Assembly: GCA_031411995.1 (NCBI GenBank)
Contig: JANOCD010000091.1
Location: 62,001-126,000, forward strand
Direction of reading: 5' to 3'
From: Rudanella sp031411995
GTDB taxonomy: Bacteria; Bacteroidota; Bacteroidia; Cytophagales; Spirosomataceae
DNA: 64,000 nt
The notes beneath the pieces were generated by a model. It searched no databases. It was not told where the DNA came from and saw only the letters and a program-made list of their open reading frames with translations. Shown here one piece after another: positions 42,073 to 50,828 of this stretch. Numbering within the stretch: the stretch's first letter is position 1; each line of letters starts with the position of its first letter. Position numbers and translations under genes: made by a program.

Positions 42073-43257
42073 ATGAGGAATATAATTGGGCAGGCTGTTT
42101 CGGGGAGTGATTTCTTTGACCGCCCGCTATTGGTGAATAAAATCCGTAGGGCCGTCCGCAACGGCAACCAAGTCTATTTATCAGCTCCGCGTCGGGTTGG
42201 TAAAACGTCAATCATGAACTACCTGATGGACAACCCCGGCGAGGGTGAGCAGTTCGTGTATGCCATCACTCAGTCGATCAACTCGGTTGATGATTTCTAC
42301 AAGGAAGTGGCCCGGCAGGTGATGGACAGCCCGGCTTTTCGGGGGATATCGAAAGCATCGAACACACTCAAAAAAGTAGCCAGTGCCTTGCTGCAACGAA
42401 TAAGTCTGAAAGCATCAATACCGTTCCTGGACATTGAAATTGACAAAGGGCAACCCGTTAATTTTCAGGCTGATCTGGAAAAACTGTTGGAAGAAATGGA
42501 TCTGGATGGCGGCAAACTCGTTATCATGGTCGATGAGTTTACGGAGACGCTCGACAACATTCTCACCGTTCATGGCAAGCAGGAAGCCAAACGGTTTCTG
42601 CAAACGTTCCGCGAACTGATGCACAATCGGAAGCTGACCAACAAGGTGCAGTTTCTGATCACGGGTTCGATTGGTTTACAGCCACTTGTGCAAAAATTGG
42701 CTGCCAGCGATTTGATCAATCAGCTTCAGTTTATCGACGTTCCGCCCCTAACCGAAGACGAAGCATGCACCCTGTTTCGACAACTAATCAGCTCGGAAGA
42801 GATTGAGATTGACGACGAAATAATTCGGTTCATTCTGAACAAAATCGACTGGCTGATGCCGTTCCATGTGCAATTACTGGTGCAGGAAGTGATTGATATG
42901 TACGATAGTGTGGGTAACCCAATTGATCAGTCAAAAGCCGAAAAAGCGTTCGAGCAGGTGTTTCATCACCGAAATAAACGGTACTTTGTGGAGTATTACG
43001 AACGACTCACCAAGCGGCTTGAGGCCGGGGCCGAGAATACCTTTGTTCATGAAGTATTGACCCGAACAGCCAATGAAAACACGCTTGAGAAGGCCGTAGT
43101 GCATGATTTAGCGGTGAAGCATTTCTTTACGGAACACTACAAAGCCACAATGGAGTCCTTACTGTACGACGGTTATTTGCACGAAACGCCTGACGCGCTG
43201 TCGTATCGGTTCAACTCAACGATTCTGAAAATCTGGTGGAAAAAATATGTTAGCTAA
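42073..43257 (+). CDS. STAND/AAA-type ATPase, first of a pair
   Basis: A 394-residue P-loop ATPase of the archaeal-ATPase/STAND-like group. The N-terminal DFFDRPLLVNKIRRAV is followed by Walker A APRRVGKTS (Lys44, Thr45), Walker B KLVIMVDEF (Asp154, Glu155) and a sensor strand FLITGSIGLQPLV. After a helical lid, the C-terminal ~100 residues contain a probable winged helix (AVKHFFTEHYKATMESLLYDGYLHE). It overlaps the next ATPase gene by 11 bases, implying coupled expression. Function is unknown; pairs of this kind occur in defence-like loci. Confidence 0.78.
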   Translation: MRNIIGQAVSGSDFFDRPLLVNKIRRAVRNGNQVYLSAPRRVGKTSIMNYLMDNPGEGEQFVYAITQSINSVDDFYKEVARQVMDSPAFRGISKASNTLKKVASALLQRISLKASIPFLDIEIDKGQPVNFQADLEKLLEEMDLDGGKLVIMVDEFTETLDNILTVHGKQEAKRFLQTFRELMHNRKLTNKVQFLITGSIGLQPLVQKLAASDLINQLQFIDVPPLTEDEACTLFRQLISSEEIEIDDEIIRFILNKIDWLMPFHVQLLVQEVIDMYDSVGNPIDQSKAEKAFEQVFHHRNKRYFVEYYERLTKRLEAGAENTFVHEVLTRTANENTLEKAVVHDLAVKHFFTEHYKATMESLLYDGYLHETPDALSYRFNSTILKIWWKKYVS

Positions 43258-45478
43258 CCCGCGCCCCCTCGTTGCCACCATCTACAACCCGCACACGCAG
43301 AGCAAAGAGGCCCTGATAGCGGGTTTCATTGCCCGCAAAGCCAAGTTCGACCGGCTGTTTCGCGACATTCGGGATGCCCCCATGACCGCACCTGAACAGC
43401 ATTATCTGATTCAGGGGGTGCGCGGAATGGGCAAGACGACGCTCCTGCTCCGGTTGGCTTATGAGATCGAAAATACACCGGATTTATACGCCCGGCTCAT
43501 TCCAATTGTGTTTAACGAGGAGGAATATGGCATCAGTTCGCTGGCCGATTTATGGGAACGAACGGCCCAATACCTTGAAGAAGCCGACCCGCTGTTTTCC
43601 GGTTTAGAGAAGACGGTGGTGGCTCAATACGGGCCGGACGACTACGAACGCCGGGCCATCGACACCATTATCGGCGAACTGCAACAGCACGGCAAAAAAC
43701 TGCTGTTGCTGATTGATAACATCGGCGATTTACTAAAAAAATTAGACGATCAGGAGGGCAAACGGCTCCGCGAGGTGCTGCTCACCACCGCCGACATTCG
43801 CATTGTTGGCGGCACGCCCACCACCATCGACCAAACCCACGACTACGCCAAGCCGTTTTTCGAGTTCTTCAAAGTCGTGCACCTGGAGGGCCTGAACAAG
43901 ACCGAAGCAATCGACCTGTTTCTGAAATTGGGCGAGGCTTTCCACGCCGACGCGGTGAAGCAAATTGTGGAACACCAACCCGGCCGCATCGAAGCCATCC
44001 GCCGACTGACGGGCGGGGTAATCCGCACGATGGTGTTGCTGTTTGAGATTATGGTAGAAGAAAATTCCGGCTCGGTCTTCAAGGATTTGAATGTGTTGCT
44101 CGACCGGGTAACGCCCCTCTACAAGCACCGCATGGACGATTTGCCTACCCAGCAACAGAAAATTGTGGCCGCCCTTGCCCAGGCATGGGATGCAGCCAAC
44201 ACCAAAGAACTGGCGCAGGTTGTGCGCTTGGAAAGCAAGGTAGTCTCGGCCCAACTCAAGCAACTCATCAACAACGGCGTTGTCGAGAAAGTAGAAACCA
44301 ACACCAAAAACCACCTTTATCGGCTCGAAGAACGCTTTTTCAACATCTGGTATTTAATGCGGTTCAGTCGCCGAACCGACCAACGGATGCTGTGGTTGGT
44401 AAAGTTTTTTGAGGAAATGTTTGGGGGTGATGAGGCTTGGTTGGAGGAACGGATTTGGAAACATATTCACGCTATGGAAAGGGGGCAAATGGAAGAGCAA
44501 GCCGCCTTGTATTTAACGACAGCGTATGCGGAGGTTTCGAAGAACGAGGAAATGGAGGATTTTTTGAGAAAAAAGACAAGAACCTATTTGTCAAAAAATG
44601 GAAGGAGTGAACTGATCAAAGATGTAGGCGAATCAAAGCACGAAAATCTTACGAAATTATTGAATGACGGGGAGTACGAAAGGGCAATTGAGTTGTTGAA
44701 GAGCTTTAAAAAATTAAAACTTAAAGATCGCCTTGATTTGGCAAGTTGCTACATACTTATAGATGATATAGATGAGGCTACCCTTATAGTTAAAAAGATT
44801 ATTATTAGAGACGAAATGCAGTCCGCAATCACTGAGAATTATGTAGGTTACCAACAGCAATATCCGCATTTAGAGGCCATTATTTACCGTATTTCAGGAA
44901 TTATTAGCCAAGTTTCATTTAGAGTGCGACTGAATAATGGTGTAACTGAAGATATTGGCACAGAACTCTCTCTTTCAGCAATGGCATCTGAGATTGCCAT
45001 GCAATATTTCTATTTAAAAGCATCGGACAGAAAGCAAGTAGTTGGAAAGTTAAATGACAAGATCTCAGCTTGGAATCTCTCAGGGACAATTTATTTCTCA
45101 CAAAAGGAATTAGTGAAAGACATCATATATGTATGGAAGGGACTCTTTCAGAAATTAAGTGGAAAACTAGCAGAATACTTACGTTCAAATGAGATTGAGC
45201 GAAATACAGGTCTATCAACATCACCTTACGATGATGACTTTTTAGCGATTGATTTTCTCAAACTTCTCCTCGCCAAAAAGCAATACCATACTGCTTACAA
45301 CTATTTCCAACAGGAAGAATGGCAGTTGAAAGACCGATTCAAGCCGCTCTATTACGCCACGCTGTACTTTTTGCAGGATGAATACCCAACAGATTATCTC
45401 CGCATGGGGCCGGAACTCCGCGAGACCGTGGATGACGTGCTGGCCGAGGTCGCGCAAATGGCCATTGACTACGCTTAG
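43247..45478 (+). CDS. STAND/AAA-type ATPase with helical-repeat C-terminus, second of a pair
   Basis: A 743-residue protein. Walker A is GVRGMGKTT (57-65), Walker B is LLLLIDNIG (Asp157), and RIVGGTPTTIDQ follows as a sensor. A winged helix lies at ~300-355 (NTKELAQVVRLESKVVSAQLKQLINNGVVEKV), then RFFNIWYLMRF as in COG1672-type ATPases. Residues ~400-743 are helical, TPR-like, and could sense a ligand. The middle to late part (about 44460-45240) is much more AT-rich than the rest of the gene, as if that module had been exchanged. No nuclease or other effector domain is recognisable. Confidence 0.78.
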   Translation: MLANPRPLVATIYNPHTQSKEALIAGFIARKAKFDRLFRDIRDAPMTAPEQHYLIQGVRGMGKTTLLLRLAYEIENTPDLYARLIPIVFNEEEYGISSLADLWERTAQYLEEADPLFSGLEKTVVAQYGPDDYERRAIDTIIGELQQHGKKLLLLIDNIGDLLKKLDDQEGKRLREVLLTTADIRIVGGTPTTIDQTHDYAKPFFEFFKVVHLEGLNKTEAIDLFLKLGEAFHADAVKQIVEHQPGRIEAIRRLTGGVIRTMVLLFEIMVEENSGSVFKDLNVLLDRVTPLYKHRMDDLPTQQQKIVAALAQAWDAANTKELAQVVRLESKVVSAQLKQLINNGVVEKVETNTKNHLYRLEERFFNIWYLMRFSRRTDQRMLWLVKFFEEMFGGDEAWLEERIWKHIHAMERGQMEEQAALYLTTAYAEVSKNEEMEDFLRKKTRTYLSKNGRSELIKDVGESKHENLTKLLNDGEYERAIELLKSFKKLKLKDRLDLASCYILIDDIDEATLIVKKIIIRDEMQSAITENYVGYQQQYPHLEAIIYRISGIISQVSFRVRLNNGVTEDIGTELSLSAMASEIAMQYFYLKASDRKQVVGKLNDKISAWNLSGTIYFSQKELVKDIIYVWKGLFQKLSGKLAEYLRSNEIERNTGLSTSPYDDDFLAIDFLKLLLAKKQYHTAYNYFQQEEWQLKDRFKPLYYATLYFLQDEYPTDYLRMGPELRETVDDVLAEVAQMAIDYA

Positions 45479-45503
45479 CTCGTAGCTAATTCACGTTGGC
45501 TTT

Positions 45504-45612
45504 CGTCGCGTAGCGACCTAATGTTTGTAGCCATCCAACATGGTCAACGCCGATTTTCCGTCGCGTAGCGACCAAACAAAAAGCCGCCCAATGGTTTGGT
45601 CGCTACGCGACG
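45504..45612. repeat. REP-like GTCGCGTAGCGAC palindromes
   Basis: Three copies of CGTCGCGTAGCGACC: direct at 45504-45518 and 45559-45573, inverted at 45598-45612. The last two extend to perfect 19-bp hairpin arms (45559-45577 with 45594-45612, loop 16). They lie in the 156-bp gap between the convergent ATPase and LytTR genes and may help terminate transcription. Confidence 0.8.
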
Positions 45613-45634
45613 ACATCCTACAACGCACTCAATC

Positions 45635-46387
45635 CTAAAATGTCAGCTCCCGAATCTTGTCCATATAGGAGCGGCTGACCCGTACTACGTCGCCGTTGTG
45701 CAGGATTACGTCGTAGCTGGACGGGTATTTCTGGATTTCGCGGACGTAGTGGAGGTTGATAATGTCGGAGCGGTGAACCCGGATGAACTGGCGCGGGTCG
45801 AGTTTGGCTTCTAACGCACTGATGCCGTAGTTGCTCAGGTGGTGGGTTTTTGCAGTCACGAGCGTGGCATAGTCGCCCTCGGCTTCGATGCGGAGAATGT
45901 CGGATACGGCCACCGTGATGAGCCGGTTTCCGGTTTGCACCAGGATCTTTTCCGGGTAGCTGGTGGCCAATGTGCGGTCAGACGTAGTAGTCATCAGACT
46001 TTCGGCGAGGGGCTGAATCTTTTGCAGGTTGGTGGTTCTGGAGTCCGTCACCCGCGCAACGGCCTGGGCAAAACGGTCGCGGGTGTAGGGCTTGAGCAGG
46101 TAATCAACTGCGTGAACCTCAAAGGCTTGCAGGGCGTATTGGTCGTAGGCGGTCGAGAAAATGATCTGGGGGATTTCGTCTAAATGCCCCAACACCTCGA
46201 AGCCCGACAAGCCCGGCATCTGAATATCCAGGAAGATCAGGTCGGGGCGAAACTCGTTAATAAGCCGCACGGCATCCACGCCATTGTTGGCCTCGCCCAC
46301 CACAATCAGGGCGGGGTAGTGTTCCAGATACTGCCGAATGAGCATCCGGCCAGCCGCTTCGTCGTCGATGATGATTACTTTCTGCAT
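45635..46387 (-). CDS. LytTR-family response regulator
   Basis: A 250-residue regulator starting at MQKVIIIDDE; an upstream start at 46402 is possible and would overlap the kinase gene. The receiver domain has phospho-acceptor Asp54 (IFLDIQMPGLSG) and Lys in LLKPYTRDRF. The C-terminal LytTR DNA-binding domain (about 150-248) shows RIEAEGDYATLVTA, LDPRQFIRVHRSDIINL and VVRVSRSYMDKI. It is paired with the LytS-type kinase just upstream; targets are unknown. Confidence 0.93.
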   Translation of the reverse strand: MQKVIIIDDEAAGRMLIRQYLEHYPALIVVGEANNGVDAVRLINEFRPDLIFLDIQMPGLSGFEVLGHLDEIPQIIFSTAYDQYALQAFEVHAVDYLLKPYTRDRFAQAVARVTDSRTTNLQKIQPLAESLMTTTSDRTLATSYPEKILVQTGNRLITVAVSDILRIEAEGDYATLVTAKTHHLSNYGISALEAKLDPRQFIRVHRSDIINLHYVREIQKYPSSYDVILHNGDVVRVSRSYMDKIRELTF

Positions 46388-46398
46388 AGTCTTGTACA

Positions 46399-47481
46399 TC
46401 AAGCCGGTATTTCAAAATCAACGGTCACGCCATGAGGCTCATTCACCTTGATTAACAAGCTATTACCATACATCTTTTCCAGTCGCAAGCGCGTGTTAGC
46501 CAGGCCAACGCCGTGCGATTCTATGCCCAAAACCTTAACTGATTTACCGTTCATACCCACGCCCGTATCGGCCACCGTAACGTGCAACTGCCCGTTTTGC
46601 TGCCTGATTTTTATGCGTACCTCACCCCCTTCGATCAACGGAGCAATGCCGTGCCGCACCGCATTTTCTACTAAAGGCTGAAGGAGCATGGGCGGGATTT
46701 TGGCATCCATCACCCCATCGGGAACCTCAAAAACAACCCGGAGCCGGTCGCCAAAGCGGGCCTTTTCGAGATCGAGGTATTTTTGGAGAAAGGCCACCTC
46801 GTTGCGCACCGTTACGAAGTCGGTTTTGGAGGCTTGTAGTTGGTAGCGAAACAGGTCGGCAAGGTCGGCGAGGAGTTCGCGGGTATGTTCGAGTTCGGGG
46901 GGAACAGTGGCACTAATGGTGTTGAACACGTTGTACAGAAAATGGGGATTCAACTGCGCTTTCAGGGCGGTGAGTTCACTTTTCACGGCCAGTTCGCGAA
47001 GTTCGGCCTCCTGAATCCGCTGCTGCTGGTAGTCGCGGTAGTAGGCATAAGCGTGAAAAATCCCGAACTGTACCAAATAAAACAAAGCACCAATGTAGGT
47101 ATCCCAAATCTGCCCGCTGTCGCGAAGCCGCCCAATGCGGATAGCATCCGAAATAAGGTAATATGTTCCCTGCCAAACGATAATGAACAGGGGAAGCAAC
47201 GCAATATGCAATAACACCCGGCGGGGCAGCGAGTGGTTTCGCAATCGCCTGAACAACAGATACCAAATAGGGGCCGTAGTCAGCAATTTCAACCCATAAT
47301 CCAGCAAAATCCGAGGGCCTCCCTCCAAAAAATCACTACCAAATGACTGCTTCGACCAGGGCCGCTGACTAATCGACAGAGCACCATCATACAGCAGGGC
47401 TGAAAGCAAATATAGCCCCAGTACCAGGGCAAGTTGCCGGTAGGTGATTCCCCAGAAAGCGATTCGATCTAGTGTTGGCAT
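46399..47481 (-). CDS. LytS-type sensor histidine kinase
   Basis: A 360-residue membrane kinase with four hydrophobic segments in the first ~160 residues, then a coiled linker (QQQRIQEAELRELAVKSELTALK). The His_kinase motif is LNPHFLYNVFNTISA. The ATPase domain shows PPMLLQPLVENAVRHGIAP, DTGVGM and GVGLANTRLRLEKMYG. There is no extracellular sensor domain; the membrane part may itself be the sensor. It is co-transcribed with the LytTR regulator. Confidence 0.93.
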   Translation of the reverse strand: MPTLDRIAFWGITYRQLALVLGLYLLSALLYDGALSISQRPWSKQSFGSDFLEGGPRILLDYGLKLLTTAPIWYLLFRRLRNHSLPRRVLLHIALLPLFIIVWQGTYYLISDAIRIGRLRDSGQIWDTYIGALFYLVQFGIFHAYAYYRDYQQQRIQEAELRELAVKSELTALKAQLNPHFLYNVFNTISATVPPELEHTRELLADLADLFRYQLQASKTDFVTVRNEVAFLQKYLDLEKARFGDRLRVVFEVPDGVMDAKIPPMLLQPLVENAVRHGIAPLIEGGEVRIKIRQQNGQLHVTVADTGVGMNGKSVKVLGIESHGVGLANTRLRLEKMYGNSLLIKVNEPHGVTVDFEIPA

Positions 47482-47575
47482 TTTTCTGTTTTCGTATCTT
47501 CGGTCTGTGTGCGTATAAAATGACTCAATATTCTACCGAGTTTAACTTTTATGAGCCTAACTTACTGGTTATTCA

Positions 47576-48097
47576 CTACTCAAATGGACTTGGTTTTTCT
47601 TTCCGCATAAATGCGGCCACGATCATGGCAATGATCACGCTACCAATCAGGGCACTGATCAAGCCAATACCAAGGAGCATTCCGGGCGTTTGAAACCGCT
47701 CCATCATCTCCATTTGCTGGTCAATCTGCTCATCGCTAAAGCTCCCGTTGGCTTCCAGTGCTTCGCGGGTTTTCTCGGCTATTCCAGCCATCACGTTCGT
47801 GTCGATTATGGTCATGTAGAACCACGAAAAGGCCACAGAAAGCAAGCCCGAAATCAGGCCCGTAACCGTCCCTACCGTCGTGCCTTCGCCAAATGTCATA
47901 TACCCACCGTTCAGTGTTCTGAACTCCCGCATGGCCAGCACCAAACCGCCAATACTGATAATAATTGAAACAACACTCGTCCAGGACTGACCTATGTTCC
48001 CGGTCAGGAAAAGGAAGAGCGAATAAACGATGCTAAACAGACCCAGAAAAATGCCCCATTTGATGGCGACGCGATAAGTGGAGGCTTGTTCATTCAT
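47576..48097 (-). CDS. DUF4199 membrane protein
   Basis: A 173-residue protein with four transmembrane helices. The start is at MNEQASTYRVAIKWG, since upstream residues do not fit the family. The DUF4199 pattern is clear: helix 1, helix 2 (VVSIIISIGGLVLAMREFR), GYMTFGEGTTVGTVTGLISGLLS and a C-terminal helix (LIGSVIIAMIVAAF) with a charged end. The function is unknown. A good promoter and overlapping palindromes lie upstream. Confidence 0.88.
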   Translation of the reverse strand: MNEQASTYRVAIKWGIFLGLFSIVYSLFLFLTGNIGQSWTSVVSIIISIGGLVLAMREFRTLNGGYMTFGEGTTVGTVTGLISGLLSVAFSWFYMTIIDTNVMAGIAEKTREALEANGSFSDEQIDQQMEMMERFQTPGMLLGIGLISALIGSVIIAMIVAAFMRKEKPSPFE

Positions 48098-48115
48098 GTC
48101 AGTTTGATTTAGTTG

Positions 48116-48149
48116 GTTTAGTAAACAGTGTATCTGTTTGTTAGCAAAC
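48116..48149 (-). promoter_or_regulatory. Cluster of overlapping palindromes, candidate operator
   Basis: GTTTAGTAAAC (48116-48126), AAACAG-tgtat-CTGTTT (48123-48139) and GTTTG-ttag-CAAAC (48136-48149) overlap. They lie at and just downstream of the -7 element of the DUF4199 promoter, a usual place for a repressor. Confidence 0.5.
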
Positions 48150-48174
48150 ATACATTTCTGTTTTCATTCCGCAA
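48145..48174 (-). promoter_or_regulatory. Bacteroidota-type promoter for the DUF4199 gene
   Basis: On the minus strand TTG (48174-48172), a 19-bp spacer and TATGTTTG (48152-48145) match the -33/-7 consensus exactly. The start codon is 48 bp downstream. Confidence 0.6.
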
Positions 48175-48380
48175 CATGCTCAAAACCATTCCGTCCACTA
48201 TTTATTCGGATCAAACCTACGGTCTCTACACATTCTCCCCCACCTTTTTCCGACGAACCGTCGAAATCGTCGCCGAATGGCAGCCCGCATTCGTTCACCG
48301 CCCATTTTGACTACTCACCGATTGAGGCTGGCTCACCGCTTAGGCTCGCCGTAGCTTTGACCCATCAATCTATCGAAGCC

Positions 48381-50822
48381 ATGAAAAAGCTGTTCATCCT
48401 GTTCCTATTCGTGCTATCTGCACCCCTTTTTGCTCAAACTGCCACTCTGAGCGGCACCGTGGTCGATGCCCGCCAGCAAGCTGTTTCCTTCGCCACTGTT
48501 GCTCTCCTCCGAAGCAGTGATTCGACCCTCGCTAAAGCTGCCGTGGCCGATGCGTCAGGGGTTTATTCAGTCGTTGGGGTTCGGGCGGGGAGTTACCGGC
48601 TTCGGGTGTCGGGGGTTGGTTTTGCCAATTCCACTTCGGAGGTTGTTGCCGTGGCTGACGGGCAAACGATAACGATGCCGATTATCGCCCTTGCCGATGG
48701 TACCCAATCATTGAAAGCCGTGACCGTAACAGCGCGCAAACCACTTGTGGAGGTGCAGCCCGATAAGCTCGTTCTGAACGTAGAGGGGAGCCTTACTTCG
48801 GCGGGGAGTTCGGCCTTGGAGGTGCTGCAAAAGGCCCCCGGCGTGTTGCTCGACCCCAACGATAACATTATGCTACAGGGCAAAAATGGCGTTCGGGTGT
48901 TTATCGACGGGAAGCCCTCGCCCCTCAGTCCCAGCGATTTAAGCGCGTACTTGCGAACACTACAAGCCTCTGATATTGAAGCCATTGAGATAATTACCCA
49001 ACCCTCGGCCCGCTACGATGCCCAGGGAAATGCCGGGATTATTAACATCCGCCTGAAGAAAAATAAAAACTTCGGCACCAACGGCACGGCCACACTGGGG
49101 TTTGCCCAGGGCAAGTATTACCCGAAAGTCAACGGGTCCGTAACGCTGAATAATCGTACCAAAAAAGCGAACCTGTTCATGAACTACAGCCACCGCAACG
49201 CCCGCGACTGGTCGTTTATCAACTTCTATCGGCGACAAGCTGGCTCCGATGGTCAGCTCCAATTTTTCGATCAGAAAAGTGAGACCCGGTCGCGCTCGCT
49301 GAACCACAATGCCCGCGCTGGAGCCGACTTTTTTGTGAGCCGTAAAAGCACCCTCGGTATTCTGCTCGACGGCTCAATGAGCGATGCCAACAGCGCGACT
49401 CTGGGGCGCACACCCATTGGCGTGCTGGGGCAATCAGCCACGAGTTTGCTCATTGCCAATAACCGAAACAAGTATGAGCGGGGTAATGGCAACGCCAACC
49501 TCAACTACCGCTACACCGACACCACCGGCCATGAACTGAGCGTGGATGCCGACTTTGGGTACTATGGATCTGACAACAACGCCTTCCAGCCAAACCAGTA
49601 TGTAAACCCAGCCACCAACCAATTGCTGTCGGAACGTAACTACCGGATGCTGACCGAAACAAATATTGCCCTACGCACGCTGAAGGCCGATTATAGCCAG
49701 AAATTAGCCGGGGGAAAACTCAGTGCTGGGTTCAAACTTTCGTCAGTAAAGACGGATAATGGCTTCAATTTTTATGACATAATCGACAACAGCGACCGCC
49801 TGAATACCAACCGCTCGAACCAGTTTGTTTATACCGAAAATGTGAACGCGGCCTACGGTTCGTTTGAGAAACAGCGCGGTAAATGGAACGCTCAACTTGG
49901 CCTCCGGCTCGAAGACACCCGCTCAAACGGGCAACTCACCAGCACCACCAAACAAGCTGACCAAACGGTTTCCCGCCATTACCTGAACCTGTTTCCGAGC
50001 GCGGGCCTGACCTATTCACCCAACCAGAAAAATAGTTGGAACGCCACGTTCAGCCGCCGAATCGACCGGCCTTCGTATCAGAGTCTGAACCCGTTTGAGT
50101 GGAAAACCGACGAGTTGACCTACCAAAAAGGCAATGCGTTTCTGCGACCCCAATACACCAACACGGTTCAGGTGTCGCATACATACAACTACAAACTGAC
50201 CACCTCGCTCAGTTACAGCGATACCCAGGATTATTTCACGTCGATCACGGACACCACCAAACTCAACAGCGATGGCCGCCCGCAGAATTTCATTACCACG
50301 CTTAACCTTGCCAACCAACGGGTTTTGTCGCTTAACGTCAGCTATCCGTTTAGCCTCGCCAAATGGTGGAACGTTTACAGCAACGTCAGTGCGTATCGCT
50401 CCACCAACCGGGCCAATTTCGGCGAGGGTCGCACCATTGGCCTGACTGCCAACGTATTGAGCCTGTACGTGCAACACACCATCACGTTGCCGCACAAGTG
50501 GAATCTGGAACTTTCGGGCTACTACACCTCACCTTCGATCTGGGGCGGCACTTTCAAAAACCGCCGGTATTGGGGCACCAATGTAGGCCTGCAGCGCAAA
50601 GTCCTGGCTGACCGTGGCAACCTTGTCCTGACCGTAACCGACCCCTTCAACCGGCAGCAGTGGCGGGGCATCAGCCAGTTTGGGGGTCTCTATATGGATG
50701 CCAGCGGGGGGTACGAAAGCCGCCAGATTCGGGTCAATTTCACCTACGCCTTCGGCAGCAACCAGGTAAAAGCCGCCCGGCAACGTAAAACGGGGCTGGA
50801 AGATGAGAAAGGGCGGCTGTGA
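48381..50822 (+). CDS. TonB-dependent receptor-like outer-membrane beta-barrel protein
   Basis: An 813-residue outer-membrane protein. The start is at MKKLFILFLFVLSAPLFAQ, a clean signal peptide; the frame is open to 48138 without family sequence. An N-terminal carboxypeptidase-regulatory-like domain (ATLSGTVVDARQQAVSFATV, ~20-100) precedes a plug (LVEVQPDKLVLNVEG ... GVRVFIDGKPSPLS ... IEIITQPSARYDAQGNAGIINI). The barrel continues to the C-terminus with alternating strands (GLRLEDTRSNGQL, FSRRIDRPSYQSLNPF). This is the outer-membrane beta-barrel family 3 type. The substrate is unknown and there is no SusD. Confidence 0.9.
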   Translation: MKKLFILFLFVLSAPLFAQTATLSGTVVDARQQAVSFATVALLRSSDSTLAKAAVADASGVYSVVGVRAGSYRLRVSGVGFANSTSEVVAVADGQTITMPIIALADGTQSLKAVTVTARKPLVEVQPDKLVLNVEGSLTSAGSSALEVLQKAPGVLLDPNDNIMLQGKNGVRVFIDGKPSPLSPSDLSAYLRTLQASDIEAIEIITQPSARYDAQGNAGIINIRLKKNKNFGTNGTATLGFAQGKYYPKVNGSVTLNNRTKKANLFMNYSHRNARDWSFINFYRRQAGSDGQLQFFDQKSETRSRSLNHNARAGADFFVSRKSTLGILLDGSMSDANSATLGRTPIGVLGQSATSLLIANNRNKYERGNGNANLNYRYTDTTGHELSVDADFGYYGSDNNAFQPNQYVNPATNQLLSERNYRMLTETNIALRTLKADYSQKLAGGKLSAGFKLSSVKTDNGFNFYDIIDNSDRLNTNRSNQFVYTENVNAAYGSFEKQRGKWNAQLGLRLEDTRSNGQLTSTTKQADQTVSRHYLNLFPSAGLTYSPNQKNSWNATFSRRIDRPSYQSLNPFEWKTDELTYQKGNAFLRPQYTNTVQVSHTYNYKLTTSLSYSDTQDYFTSITDTTKLNSDGRPQNFITTLNLANQRVLSLNVSYPFSLAKWWNVYSNVSAYRSTNRANFGEGRTIGLTANVLSLYVQHTITLPHKWNLELSGYYTSPSIWGGTFKNRRYWGTNVGLQRKVLADRGNLVLTVTDPFNRQQWRGISQFGGLYMDASGGYESRQIRVNFTYAFGSNQVKAARQRKTGLEDEKGRL

Positions 50823-50828
50823 AGACCC

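Noticed and set aside
43742..44314. 190-residue minus-strand frame inside the second ATPase
   Set aside because: Antisense shadow of the ATPase domain with no recognisable features.
42022..45612. ATPase pair as the cargo of a transposon bounded by inverted repeats
   Set aside because: The perfect palindrome at 42022-42072 has no matching copy at the right end, and no transposase or target-site duplication is visible.
48138..48380. N-terminal extension of the outer-membrane receptor
   Set aside because: A clean signal peptide starts at 48381, and the upstream stretch overlaps the divergent promoter and operator region.
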